Below are positions 1 through 8,105 of a stretch of DNA of 27,489 nt, in pieces (the stretch's first letter is position 1; each line of letters opens with the position of its first letter). The stretch spans positions 1-27,489 of the forward strand of contig JAKSPV010000003.1 of assembly GCA_024404475.1 (NCBI GenBank), given 5' to 3'. The position numbers were made by a program, and so were the translations under genes. The stretch is from Clostridia bacterium. GTDB lineage: Bacteria; Bacillota; Clostridia; Oscillospirales; CAG-272. Under the pieces are notes generated by a model. That model was given only the letters and a program-made list of their open reading frames with translations, searched no databases and was not told where the DNA came from.

Positions 1-795
1 CGCCGGAACATCCCGGAGACGCTCGAGCTGGAGGCGTTCCTCCACGGCGCCATGTGCATCGCGTACAGCGGGCGGTGCCTTCTGTCGAATTACCTCGTCG
101 GGCGCGACGCCAACCACGGGCGCTGCGCGCAGAGCTGCCGCTGGGTGTACCGCGGCACGGGCGGGGAGCTTTCCGGCGAAGTGGCCGAGGAAAAGCGTCC
201 CGAGCAGCCCCTCCCCATCGTCGAGGACGGCGGCGACACGTTCGTTCTCTCCTCGCGCGACACCTGCATGATCGAGCATATTCCGGAGCTCGTCACGTCC
301 GGCATCGCATCGCTGAAGATCGAGGGCCGCGTCAAGAGCGCGTACTACACGGCGGTGACAGCGAACGCCTACCGCATGGCGCTTGACGCCTACGCCGCCG
401 ATCCCGAGGGCTACACTTACGATCCCGCGTGGATGCGCGAGCTCTCATCCGTGTCCCATCGCGCCTACGCGACGGGCTTCTATTTCACGCCGCCGCACGA
501 GGATGCGAACACGGTATCCGAGGACGGCTACATCCACGAAAAAGCGTATCTCGCCACGGCGGTGTCCGACCGCGCCGCGGACGGCTGCGTGCCGTTCGTC
601 CAGCGGAACCAGCGCTGCGCCGGGGAGCCGGTCGAGCTGCTCCGTCCCTCGCGCGTGGGCGAGCCGTTCAAGGCGGAGGCGCTCTTCTCGGAGGACGGCG
701 AACCGATCCCGTCGGCGCCGCATCCCGGGATGCGTTTCCGACTCCGCGTACCCTTCGAGGCGCACGCGGGTGACATCCTCAGACAAGGAGACTGA
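1..795 (+). CDS. U32-family peptidase / tRNA hydroxylation-type protein, 3' part
   Basis: The reading frame is open from the first base, so the start lies upstream; 264 residues are visible. Residues 12-30 fit the U32 signature (E-x-F-x2-G-A-M-C, then G-x-C-x-x-S). A later LKIEGR..S.YY block and a C-terminal beta-rich domain are also typical of the family. U32 proteins were first named collagenase-like proteases. The bacterial TrhP/YegQ-type and RlhA-type members are now known to act in RNA hydroxylation (tRNA U34 or 23S rRNA), with conserved cysteines. Family membership is clear, but which RNA or peptide is the substrate cannot be told from this fragment. The stop is 3 nt before uppP, whose Shine-Dalgarno lies inside this gene's end, so the two are probably co-transcribed and coupled. 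Confidence 0.9.
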   Translation, partial: RRNIPETLELEAFLHGAMCIAYSGRCLLSNYLVGRDANHGRCAQSCRWVYRGTGGELSGEVAEEKRPEQPLPIVEDGGDTFVLSSRDTCMIEHIPELVTSGIASLKIEGRVKSAYYTAVTANAYRMALDAYAADPEGYTYDPAWMRELSSVSHRAYATGFYFTPPHEDANTVSEDGYIHEKAYLATAVSDRAADGCVPFVQRNQRCAGEPVELLRPSRVGEPFKAEALFSEDGEPIPSAPHPGMRFRLRVPFEAHAGDILRQGD

Positions 796-798
796 ATT

Positions 799-1650
799 AT
801 GATCTTCGATATTCTGAAAGCGATCCTGCTCGGCATCGTGCAGGGCGTGACCGAATGGCTCCCTGTCAGCTCGACCGGGCATCTGCTCCTCATCGAGGAG
901 TGGCTTCCGTTTTCCTCCGCGGTGTCGGAGCCGGTGAAGAATCTCTTTACTGTCGTCATCCAGCTCGGCTCGATCCTCGCGGTGCTCGTTCTGTACTGGC
1001 GGCGGCTCAATCCGTTCTCGACGAAGCTCGCGCTCACGGAGCGCCGGCGGATGTTCGGCCTCTGGGGACGGATCATCATCGCGGCGGTCCCGGCGGCCAT
1101 CGTAGGGCTGCTCCTCAACGATCCCATCAAAGAGGTCGCCTACAACAACCGCGCGACGAAGTTCTTCGTGATCGCGGGGGCGCTCATCGTCTACGGTGTT
1201 TTGTTCATCGTGGTGGAGCTGGCACGCCGCGGCAAGGAGCCGCGCGTCCGCCGCGCGGAGGACATCTCGCTGTGGGACGCCTTCGGCATCGGCTGCTTCC
1301 AGGCGCTCGCCCTCATTCCGGGCACGTCGCGCTCCGGCTCGACGATCCTCGGCGCGTCGCTGTTCGGCATCGAACGGACGGCAGGCGCGGAGTTCTCATT
1401 CTTCCTCGCGGTGCCGATGATGTTCGGTGCGAGCGGGCTTGACCTTCTGCGGTACATCATGGACTTCGGTCTGTCGTTCTCGCTGACCGAGGTGCTCATC
1501 CTCGTCGTCGGGACGGTCGTCGCGTTCCTCGTCTCGCTCGTCGTGATCCGCTTCCTCGTCAATTTCGTCCGGAAGCACACTTTCGCGCCGTTCGGCGTCT
1601 ACCGCATCATTCTCGCCGCCGCTGTGCTGGCGTACTACTTCCTGGCGTAA
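799..1650 (+). CDS. uppP: Undecaprenyl-diphosphatase UppP (BacA)
   Basis: This integral membrane phosphatase (283 aa) removes a phosphate from undecaprenyl diphosphate to recycle the lipid carrier of peptidoglycan and other envelope polymers. Overexpression of the family gives bacitracin resistance. Both diagnostic motifs are present: a Gly/Glu-rich one near residues 12-29 (GIVQGVTEWLPVSSTGH) and PGTSRSGST at 174-182. Several hydrophobic helices surround them. Length matches the family. AAGGAG at 785-790 sits 8 nt before the ATG, inside the end of the U32 gene. A strong hairpin terminator follows directly, so this is the last gene of its operon. Confidence 0.97.
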   Translation: MIFDILKAILLGIVQGVTEWLPVSSTGHLLLIEEWLPFSSAVSEPVKNLFTVVIQLGSILAVLVLYWRRLNPFSTKLALTERRRMFGLWGRIIIAAVPAAIVGLLLNDPIKEVAYNNRATKFFVIAGALIVYGVLFIVVELARRGKEPRVRRAEDISLWDAFGIGCFQALALIPGTSRSGSTILGASLFGIERTAGAEFSFFLAVPMMFGASGLDLLRYIMDFGLSFSLTEVLILVVGTVVAFLVSLVVIRFLVNFVRKHTFAPFGVYRIILAAAVLAYYFLA

Positions 1651-1662
1651 AAAACGACACAG

Positions 1663-1696
1663 AAACCTGCACTCCGTTTGGGTGCAGGTTTTTTCG
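1663..1696 (+). terminator. Intrinsic terminator after uppP
   Basis: AAACCTGCAC (1663-1672) pairs with GTGCAGGTTT (1682-1691) around an 9-nt loop and runs into T residues. It begins 13 nt after the uppP stop. Confidence 0.93.
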
Positions 1697-1713
1697 TTTG
1701 TGCAGACAACTGT

Positions 1714-1755
1714 ACGGGCCGTGCGCCGAAAGGCGCCCCGCTGTCCGTTTTTTTT
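1714..1755 (+). terminator. Possible second terminator upstream of recA
   Basis: A GNRA-loop hairpin (GCGCC-GAAA-GGCGC, 1723-1736) with partly paired flanks is followed, after a gap, by a run of eight T at 1748-1755. The gap makes it weaker than a classic terminator. It may back up the uppP terminator and shield recA from read-through. Confidence 0.35.
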
Positions 1756-1789
1756 GCGCGAAAACGGGCAAAAAGTTTCCGGTATCGCC

Positions 1790-1818
1790 TTGCAATCGAA
1801 GGCAAAATCCGTTATAAT
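1790..1818 (+). promoter_or_regulatory. Promoter of the recA operon
   Basis: A -35 TTGCAA (1790-1795), a 17-bp spacer and a perfect -10 TATAAT (1813-1818). The 5' leader to recA is about 120 nt. I find no Firmicutes-type LexA box (CGAAC-N4-GTTCG) overlapping it. Confidence 0.85.
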
Positions 1819-1848
1819 GGTATTGGAAAATAAGTAAAGTGGGTGTTC

Positions 1849-1866
1849 TGTGCCCTTACGGGCACA
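1849..1866 (+). other. Hairpin in the recA 5' leader
   Basis: TGTGCCC (1849-1855) and GGGCACA (1860-1866) form a 7-bp stem with a TTAC loop, about 25 nt into the predicted transcript. No T run follows, so it is not a terminator. It could stabilise the mRNA; a role is not shown. Confidence 0.5.
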
Positions 1867-1944
1867 AGGGCTTCGGACCCGGCACAAAGCGGAATCTGAT
1901 TGAGCGGCGGCGGAACTTACCGACCGCCGGAGAAGGAGTATAGA

Positions 1945-3051
1945 ATGGCAGCAAAAGCATCCCCGAAGAAAGCAGCAGGCGAAACGACCGCCACCCCCGA
2001 AGAAAAGAAGAAGGCGCTTGACACCGCCGTCTCGCAGATCGAGAAGAGCTACGGCAAGGGCGCGATCATCAAAATGGGCGAAAACTCCCGCATGGACGTT
2101 TCCGCCGTTTCGACCGGCTCGCTTGGTCTTGACCTTGCGCTCGGCGTCGGCGGTCTGCCCCGCGGACGGATCATCGAGATCTACGGTCCGGAATCCTCCG
2201 GTAAGACGACGCTGGCGCTCCATGCCATCGCCGAAGTACAGAAGCTCGGCGGCGAAGCCGCCTTCATCGACGCGGAGCATGCGCTCGACCCGACCTACGC
2301 GAAGGCGCTCGGCGTCGATATCGATAACCTCCTCGTCAGCCAGCCCGACTCCGGCGAGCAGGCGCTCAACATCACGGAATCGCTCGTCCGTTCCGGCGCG
2401 ATCGACATCGTGGTCATCGACTCCGTCGCCGCGCTCGTTCCCCAGCAGGAGATCGAGGGCGACATGGGCGCGTCCCACGTCGGTCTGCAGGCACGCCTCA
2501 TGAGCCAGGCGCTCCGCAAGCTCTCCGGCACGGTGAGCCGCACGAACTGCATCGTCATCTTCCTGAACCAGCTCCGCGAGAAAGTCGGCGTCATGTACGG
2601 CAACCCCGAAGTGACCACCGGCGGCAGAGCACTGAAATTCTACGCTTCCGTCCGGCTTGACATCCGCCGCGGCGAGGCGCTCAAAAACGGCCACGACAAC
2701 ATCGGCAACCGCGTCAAGGTCAAGGTCGTCAAAAACAAGGTCGCTCCCCCGTTCCGCACCGCGGAATTCGACATTCTCTACGGCGTCGGCATCGACAAGG
2801 GCGGCGAGATCCTCGACCGCGCGGTCGAGATGGGGCTCGTCGACAAGAGCGGCGCGTGGTTCTCCTACGCCGGTGAACGCATCGGTCAGGGCCACGACAA
2901 CGCAACGAAGTACCTCCGCGAGCATCCCGAGATCATGACGGTGCTCGAGGCGAAGATCAAGGAACACGGCGACGCTCCCGTCGAGGAGCCGGAAGACCTC
3001 TCGGACGACGAGCTGGACATCCGTCTGCTCGGTCTCGAGGACGACGAATAA
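1945..3051 (+). CDS. recA: RecA recombinase
   Basis: RecA (368 aa) polymerises on single-stranded DNA, drives homologous strand exchange and triggers LexA self-cleavage. The N-terminal Ala/Lys-rich extension leads into the conserved core. Walker A is GPESSGKT at residues 81-88, followed by the IDAEHALDP block. The loop regions QLREKVGVMYGNPE..TGGRALKFY are intact, and the C-terminal tail is acidic as usual. ATG 1945 is chosen over an upstream in-frame TTG at 1900 because AAGGAG (1933-1938) lies 6 nt before it and the extra 15 residues look non-native. The gene has its own promoter and leads an operon with recF and recX. Confidence 0.98.
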   Translation: MAAKASPKKAAGETTATPEEKKKALDTAVSQIEKSYGKGAIIKMGENSRMDVSAVSTGSLGLDLALGVGGLPRGRIIEIYGPESSGKTTLALHAIAEVQKLGGEAAFIDAEHALDPTYAKALGVDIDNLLVSQPDSGEQALNITESLVRSGAIDIVVIDSVAALVPQQEIEGDMGASHVGLQARLMSQALRKLSGTVSRTNCIVIFLNQLREKVGVMYGNPEVTTGGRALKFYASVRLDIRRGEALKNGHDNIGNRVKVKVVKNKVAPPFRTAEFDILYGVGIDKGGEILDRAVEMGLVDKSGAWFSYAGERIGQGHDNATKYLREHPEIMTVLEAKIKEHGDAPVEEPEDLSDDELDIRLLGLEDDE

Positions 3052-3054
3052 GCC

Positions 3055-4209
3055 GTGCTCGCACAGCGCATCACGCTCGGGAACTACCGCAACATCGAAA
3101 GTGCCGCGGTCGAGTTCTCCCCGGGCATCAACGTCCTCTGGGGGCGCAACGCCCAGGGGAAGTCGAATCTTCTCGAAAGCATCTACTTTTTCGCCCGCGG
3201 ACGCTCGTTCCGCGGCGCACACGACCGGGAGCTGATCCGCTTCGGCGAGGAGGAGGCGACGCTGTCGCTCGACTGCCGCCTCACCGGCGCATCGCACCCG
3301 CTCACCCTGTCGGCGACCCTGCCGCAGAGCGGCCGCAGACGGCTCCGTGAGAACGGCGCTCCCGTCTCCACGGCGGAGATGATCGGCGCGTTCCGCGCCG
3401 TGCTCTTCTGCCCCGCCCACCTCGCACTCGTCAGCGGCGCGCCCGCCATGCGGCGCTCGTTTCTCGACATTGCGCTGGCACAGCTTTCCGGCTCCTACAT
3501 CGACGCGCTCGGCCGGTACCAGAAGTACCTTGCCGAACGCAACGCGCTCCTGCGCCGCGCCGCGGACGGCTATCCCGTCTCCGACGCAGAGTGGGAAACG
3601 TACGCCGAGGGCATGGCGTCCTCCGGCGCCGTCGTCGCCGCGATGCGGGAAAAATACCTCGCCATGGCCGCCGTACATCTCCGCTCCTATTTCGGCGAGA
3701 TGACGGACGGTGCGGAAACTCCCGGTGTTTTGTACGACACGCACGCACGCGACGACGGGACGGCCCTGCCGGAGCCGAACGGGCTTTCGGCGGCGGCAGG
3801 CGACAAAGCGGCCGAGGCGCGGCTTTACCGTCTTCTGACGGACGACATCGGGCGCGACATCCGCGCCGGCACGACGCTCCACGGCGTCCACAAGGACGAC
3901 GTGCTCCTCACGATCAACGGCCGCGAATCACGGCTCTACGCGTCGCAGGGGCAGCAACGCTCGCTGGCGCTTGCGCTGAAACTCGCCGAGGGCGAGATCT
4001 CCCGCGCGGTCACGGGCGAGTGGCCCGTGTTCCTCCTCGACGACGTTTTATCCGAACTCGACGGCGACCGCCGCCGGTACGTCCTCCGAACGCTCGGAGA
4101 ACGGCAGATCATCGTTACCTCCTGCGAACCCGCGCTGTTCGACGAGATCGGCGGCGGTGTCCGCGCATTCCGCGTAGAGAACGGGACCATAGAAGACATC
4201 AGGCAATAA
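3055..4209 (+). CDS. recF: DNA replication and repair protein RecF
   Basis: RecF (384 aa) is an SMC-like ATPase that, with RecO and RecR, loads RecA onto SSB-covered gaps. Walker A GRNAQGKS lies at residues 30-37, followed by the family block with ARGRSFRG. The C-terminal half has the signature region SQGQQRSLALALKLAE and a Walker B FLLDDVLSELD. The start is a GTG only 3 nt after the recA stop, with no good Shine-Dalgarno, suggesting translational coupling to recA. RecF is normally encoded next to dnaA-dnaN; its place directly behind recA is unusual and functionally apt. Length is normal, and I see no damage. Confidence 0.95.
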   Translation: MLAQRITLGNYRNIESAAVEFSPGINVLWGRNAQGKSNLLESIYFFARGRSFRGAHDRELIRFGEEEATLSLDCRLTGASHPLTLSATLPQSGRRRLRENGAPVSTAEMIGAFRAVLFCPAHLALVSGAPAMRRSFLDIALAQLSGSYIDALGRYQKYLAERNALLRRAADGYPVSDAEWETYAEGMASSGAVVAAMREKYLAMAAVHLRSYFGEMTDGAETPGVLYDTHARDDGTALPEPNGLSAAAGDKAAEARLYRLLTDDIGRDIRAGTTLHGVHKDDVLLTINGRESRLYASQGQQRSLALALKLAEGEISRAVTGEWPVFLLDDVLSELDGDRRRYVLRTLGERQIIVTSCEPALFDEIGGGVRAFRVENGTIEDIRQ

Positions 4210-4240
4210 GAGTCAGTCATCTGGCATGAAAGGATCACAC

Positions 4241-4879
4241 ATGGACAAGGCATTTCGCATCGAGAACGTAACGCGGACCCCGGCCGGCACTTCCGTTTTT
4301 CTGCTGCCCCTCGGAGGCGGCGGCGAGGAAGTGACGCTTCTCCTTGCCGAAGAGTTCTGGAAACCGCTCGGCTACACGGCGGGGACGGAGCTCACGGAGA
4401 GCGAGGAGGAGGAGCTGAAAAGCCGGGAAGAACTCAGTCGGGCGGTATCGCGCACGGTGAAGATCCTGTCAAGCTCCGACCACAGCCGGGTACAGCTTCT
4501 CCGCAAGCTGAAGATGCACGGCTTCGAGGGCGAGGCAGCCGAACGCGCCGCGGATTACGCGGAGGCGCACGGCTACATCAACGAAAACCGTCAGGCCGAG
4601 CGCGCCGCCGAATATTTCGTCCGGCACAAGTACTGGGGGCGCAAGCGCATCGCCGCGGAGCTCCTCATGCGCGGGTACCGGAAATCCGCCGTCGTCCATG
4701 CGGCGGAAACGATCGACGAAGACACCTATATGGCGTCTCTGCACGTCATGATGGACCGCAAATACAAACTGACATCGTCCCGGGAGGAGCGCGAACGTCT
4801 TTTCGCGTCGCTGTCCCGTCTCGGCTACTCGCTGTCGGAGATCAAACTCGCCGAAAAGGATCTTGAAAATGAAGAATAA
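4241..4879 (+). CDS. recX: Regulatory protein RecX
   Basis: RecX (212 aa from this start) is an all-helical modulator that binds the RecA filament and commonly limits its activity. The sequence shows the family's repeated three-helix modules: roughly SRVQLLRKLKMHGFEGEAAE, then YINENRQAERAAEYFV with KYWGRKRIAAELLMRGY, then the C-terminal module ending in LGYSLSEIKLA. ATG 4241 is preferred over ATG 4226 because AAAGGA (4229-4234) is 6 nt upstream of it. The N-terminal ~70 residues are a less conserved extension, seen also in other clostridial RecX. It follows recF by 31 nt and overlaps rimO by 11 nt. Confidence 0.9.
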   Translation: MDKAFRIENVTRTPAGTSVFLLPLGGGGEEVTLLLAEEFWKPLGYTAGTELTESEEEELKSREELSRAVSRTVKILSSSDHSRVQLLRKLKMHGFEGEAAERAADYAEAHGYINENRQAERAAEYFVRHKYWGRKRIAAELLMRGYRKSAVVHAAETIDEDTYMASLHVMMDRKYKLTSSREERERLFASLSRLGYSLSEIKLAEKDLENEE

Positions 4880-6206
4880 ACCGATCAAAGTCGGCTTCGT
4901 GTCGCTCGGGTGCTCGAAAAACCTCCTCGACACGGAAGTCATGCTCAAAATGCTCGCGGACGCGGGATATGAGATCACGCCGGAGGAATCCGAGGCGGAC
5001 GTCGTGATCGTCAACACCTGCGCGTTCATCGAAAGCGCGAAGCGCGAATCCATCGACTCCATTCTGGACGTCGCGTGGCTCAAAGAAAACGCAAACCTCA
5101 AAGCGATCGTCGTCACCGGATGCATGGCTGAGCGCTACCGCGACGAGGTGCTGAAAGAAATGCCCGAGGTCGATGCGATCCTCGGCGTGGGCGGCATCGA
5201 CCACATCGTCGAGGCGGTCGGCGCGGCGCTCGAAAAGAAGCCGTTCTCGCTGTTCCCCGACAAGGAAGCGGGCCCGCTCGGCGGCGACCGCATCGTGACC
5301 ACCGGCGACGCGATGGCGTACATCAAGGTCGCCGAGGGCTGCAACAACCGCTGTACCTACTGCGCGATCCCCGGCATCCGCGGCAAAATGCGGAGCCGCA
5401 CGATCGAGGACGTCGTCAAAGAAGCGAAGGAACTCGACGAAATGGGCATCAAAGAGCTCGTCGTCGTCGCGCAGGACACGAGCGCCTACGGACTTGACAT
5501 CTACGGGCATTACGCCCTGCCGGAGCTGCTCCGTGCGCTCACGGCGGAAACGAACATCCCGTGGATCCGCCTGCTCTACTGCTACCCCGACAAGATCACC
5601 GACGAGCTGATCGCGGAGATCGCGTCGAACGAGCGCGTGGTGAAATACCTCGACATCCCGGTGCAGCACATCAGCGACAGCGTGCTCCGTCGGATGAACC
5701 GCCACGGCGACAGCGCGATGATCCGCGACGCGATCACGCGGCTGCGCAAGGGCGTCCCCGGCATCGTGCTCCGCACGACGCTGATCGTCGGCTTCCCCGG
5801 CGAGACAGAGGAAGACTTCTCCGAACTCTGCCTCTTCGTCCGCGACGCAAAGTTCGAGCGGCTCGGCGCGTTCACGTACTCCCGTGAGGAGGACACGCCG
5901 GCGTACGACATGCCCGATCAGATCGACGAGAACGTTAAGCAGAAGCGGCTCGACATCGTCATGAAGGAGCAGCTCAAAAACAGCGAGCGCTTCAACAAGA
6001 TGCGCATCGGCCGCACCGTACGCGTTCTTGTCGAGGGCTTCGACGAGGTTTCCGAAGCGTACTTCGGCCGCAGCGCCGCGGATGCGCCCGACATCGACGG
6101 CAAGGTGTATTTCATCTCGAAGAACAAGTACCCCGAGGGCACGTTCGTCGATCTCCGCATCACGGAGGCGCTCGACTACGACCTCGTGGGCGAAGTGGTC
6201 TCATAA
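4869..6206 (+). CDS. rimO: Ribosomal protein S12 methylthiotransferase RimO
   Basis: RimO (445 aa) is a radical-SAM enzyme with two iron-sulfur clusters that methylthiolates a conserved Asp of ribosomal protein S12. The N-terminal cluster ligands are C15 (SLGCSKN), C51 (NTCAF) and C85 (TGCMAER). The radical-SAM triad CxxxCxxC is C158, C162, C165 in an EGCNNRCTYCAIP context. A TRAM-like beta-barrel occupies the C-terminus (from about residue 375). SLGCSKN and IRGKMRSR favour RimO over the tRNA enzyme MiaB. ATG 4869 follows AAGGA (4856-4860) at 8 nt and is chosen over TTG 4863. It overlaps the end of recX. Confidence 0.95.
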   Translation: MKNKPIKVGFVSLGCSKNLLDTEVMLKMLADAGYEITPEESEADVVIVNTCAFIESAKRESIDSILDVAWLKENANLKAIVVTGCMAERYRDEVLKEMPEVDAILGVGGIDHIVEAVGAALEKKPFSLFPDKEAGPLGGDRIVTTGDAMAYIKVAEGCNNRCTYCAIPGIRGKMRSRTIEDVVKEAKELDEMGIKELVVVAQDTSAYGLDIYGHYALPELLRALTAETNIPWIRLLYCYPDKITDELIAEIASNERVVKYLDIPVQHISDSVLRRMNRHGDSAMIRDAITRLRKGVPGIVLRTTLIVGFPGETEEDFSELCLFVRDAKFERLGAFTYSREEDTPAYDMPDQIDENVKQKRLDIVMKEQLKNSERFNKMRIGRTVRVLVEGFDEVSEAYFGRSAADAPDIDGKVYFISKNKYPEGTFVDLRITEALDYDLVGEVVS

Positions 6207-6218
6207 GGAGGCGCCGCA

Positions 6219-6815
6219 ATGAATCTTCCGAACAAACTGACGCTGGCACGGGTGATCCTCATCCCCGTGTTCATGATCTTCCTGGCGATCCCGCCGCTCT
6301 CTTCCGCGATCGGCGACACGCTGACGCGCGTCATCGCCGCGGTGCTGTTCATTCTCATCTCGCTGACCGACATGCTCGACGGCAAGATCGCGCGGGCGCG
6401 CCATCTCGTGACCGACTTCGGCAAGTTCCTCGATCCCCTTGCCGACAAGATGCTCGTGTTCAGCGCGTGCCTCGGCATCCTCGTCTTCGAGGAGCGGGTG
6501 CGCCCCGTCTTCGTGTGGGCGGCCGCTGTGGTTATGTTCCGCGAGCTCGCCGTGACCGGTCTGCGCATGATGGTCGCCGGCAAATCGAATCTCGTCGTGG
6601 CGGCAAGCTGGCTCGGCAAAATCAAAACGACGACGCAGATCATCTGCGTCTCGACGACGCTGCTCGAGCCGGTCGTCTTCGGTTCGTGGTGCGATTTCTT
6701 TAACACCTACCGCCCTCTGACCTACCTTTCGATCGCCGTGATGACGGTGATGACGGTCTGGTCCGGCGCAAACTATTTCGTGACCTACTGGAAAGTGCTC
6801 GATCCCGAAAAATAA
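6219..6815 (+). CDS. pgsA: CDP-diacylglycerol-glycerol-3-phosphate 3-phosphatidyltransferase PgsA
   Basis: This membrane enzyme (198 aa) makes phosphatidylglycerol phosphate from CDP-diacylglycerol and glycerol-3-phosphate, the committed step to phosphatidylglycerol and cardiolipin. The CDP-alcohol phosphotransferase motif D-x2-DG-x2-AR-x8-G-x3-D-x3-D is complete, with Asp at residues 51, 54, 72 and 76. Hydrophobic helices flank it. The SD AAGGAGG (6205-6211) overlaps the rimO stop codon, so it is tightly coupled. The rimO-pgsA order is common in Firmicutes, often close to recA; here recA is instead at the head of the operon. Confidence 0.95.
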   Translation: MNLPNKLTLARVILIPVFMIFLAIPPLSSAIGDTLTRVIAAVLFILISLTDMLDGKIARARHLVTDFGKFLDPLADKMLVFSACLGILVFEERVRPVFVWAAAVVMFRELAVTGLRMMVAGKSNLVVAASWLGKIKTTTQIICVSTTLLEPVVFGSWCDFFNTYRPLTYLSIAVMTVMTVWSGANYFVTYWKVLDPEK

Positions 6816-6854
6816 CGGGCAGCGCCCGGGTCCCCAACAGGAGAACAACCCTTT

Positions 6855-7727
6855 ATGACGCTTGATATGCTGCTTGACGTCGTCCTTGATACGATCAAGG
6901 ACGCGCTCATGATCCTGCCGATCCTCTTTATCGCGTATTTCCTCATGGAAATGATGGAGGACATGGCAGAAGACAAACTCCGCGGCGCGCTGCGCCGCGC
7001 GGGCAAATTCGGTCCTCTCCTCGGCGCGCTTTTCGGCGTGGTGCCGGAGTGCGGCTTCGCCGCCGCCGCCGGCGGATTCTTTGCCGGCCGCGTGATCTCC
7101 GCGGGCACCGTGCTCGCGGTGTTCCTCTCGACGTCCGACGAGCTGATCCCGATCTTTCTCGGCGAAGGCACGCGCGAGATCGGCACGCTGATCCTCGTTC
7201 TCGGGCTGAAAGTTACCTGGGGCATCGCCGTCGGCTACGCCGTGGACTGCTTCTGGCGGCGTTCCCGTGACGGCAGCGCGATCCACTCGATCTGCGAGGA
7301 AGAGCATTGCGGCTGTGACGACGAAGGTCACGGCGGCGTGCTCGGCTGGCTCCGTTCCGCGGCGATCCACACCGGGAAGATCATGATCTGGATCGTTCTG
7401 ACGTCGCTCGTGCTCGGCATGCTCGTCGAATGGCTCGGCGAGGATCGCGTCGGCACGATCATCCCGAACGTTCCCGTGCTCGGCGAGCTCGTGACCGGTC
7501 TGCTCGGTCTCATTCCGAACTGCGCCGGCTCGGTGCTGATCGCGGAGCTCTATCTCGGCGGCGTGATCAGCGGCGGTGCGATGCTCTCCGGTCTGCTCGT
7601 CTCGTCCGGCACCGGCCTGCTCGTCCTCGCGCGGATGAACCGCGACAGAAAAGAAACGCTCCGTCTGCTCCTGATCCTCTACGCTGCCGGTGTCATCGGC
7701 GGCTGTGCTCTCGGGTGGCTGATTTGA
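6855..7727 (+). CDS. Putative heavy-metal permease (ArsP_2-like, two-repeat membrane protein)
   Basis: A 290-residue polytopic membrane protein with two similar halves, each containing an amphipathic glycine-rich block (GALFGVVPECGFAAAAGGFFAGR near residues 55-78, and GLIPNCAGSVLIAELYLGGVISGG in the second half). This pattern matches the family annotated as a putative 10-TM heavy-metal or manganese exporter (ArsP_2, formerly DUF2899). The central hydrophilic loop at residues 147-159 holds three Cys and two His (C-E3-H-C-G-C-D2-E-G-H), a likely metal-binding site. The substrate is not established. It is the last gene of the recA operon, 39 nt after pgsA, with AGGAG about 11 nt before the start. 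Family assignment is from memory of the motif pattern. Confidence 0.72.
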   Translation: MTLDMLLDVVLDTIKDALMILPILFIAYFLMEMMEDMAEDKLRGALRRAGKFGPLLGALFGVVPECGFAAAAGGFFAGRVISAGTVLAVFLSTSDELIPIFLGEGTREIGTLILVLGLKVTWGIAVGYAVDCFWRRSRDGSAIHSICEEEHCGCDDEGHGGVLGWLRSAAIHTGKIMIWIVLTSLVLGMLVEWLGEDRVGTIIPNVPVLGELVTGLLGLIPNCAGSVLIAELYLGGVISGGAMLSGLLVSSGTGLLVLARMNRDRKETLRLLLILYAAGVIGGCALGWLI

Positions 7728-7736
7728 TCCGAATGT

Positions 7737-7764
7737 AAAACCGGGCCTTCAGGCCCGGTTTTTT
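7737..7764 (+). terminator. Intrinsic terminator of the recA-to-permease operon
   Basis: AAAACCGGGCC (7737-7747) pairs with GGCCCGGTTTT (7752-7762) around TTCA, ending in a T run. The symmetrical A/T flanks would let it work in both directions. Confidence 0.95.
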
Positions 7765-7827
7765 GTATATCGGAGCATCGGACGGTGCATACTGCTCTCG
7801 GATCTTTCCGAAGGAGGAAACCGAAAC

Positions 7828-8088
7828 ATGAGCAAGAAAAAGACTCCGAAAACGGAAGCGGCACGGGAGAGGGCCACCGCACCGCTGCCGCCGCATCTTC
7901 CGACCGAAACGACGGCGCCCACCGCGCCGACACCGCCGACGCTGCCCGTCCCGCCCGGCATCTACCGCTCGCCGAACGATCTGCCGGGGGTGGAGTTTTT
8001 CCCGGCGCGCGGCGGCTCCGCCGAGGCGACAGACGTCCTCCGCGCCAGCAGTCCCGTGCTGAACCCGGACGAGATGACTACAGAATGA
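7828..8088 (+). CDS. Small Pro/Thr-rich hypothetical protein
   Basis: I do not recognise this 86-residue protein. A perfect AAGGAGG (7811-7817) 10 nt before the ATG argues that it is translated. The N-terminus is Lys/Arg-rich (MSKKKTPKTEAARERA). Residues 20-45 are a low-complexity Pro/Thr/Ala stretch, and the C-terminal half contains PPGIYRSPNDLPGVEFFPARGG and ends acidic. It has no signal peptide or membrane helix. It stands alone between two terminator-like hairpins, and I see no convincing promoter in the 60 nt before it. It could be a disordered linker-type protein, or a chance frame kept open by G+C bias, but the Shine-Dalgarno speaks against the latter. Confidence 0.6.
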   Translation: MSKKKTPKTEAARERATAPLPPHLPTETTAPTAPTPPTLPVPPGIYRSPNDLPGVEFFPARGGSAEATDVLRASSPVLNPDEMTTE

Positions 8089-8105
8089 CGCGCAGGGGAG
8101 ACGTG

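Noticed and set aside
1396..3891. 831-codon open frame on the minus strand across recA and recF
   Set aside because: It is antisense to two clear conserved genes, has arginine/valine/aspartate-biased composition typical of the complement of G+C-rich codons, and no recognisable domain or SD.
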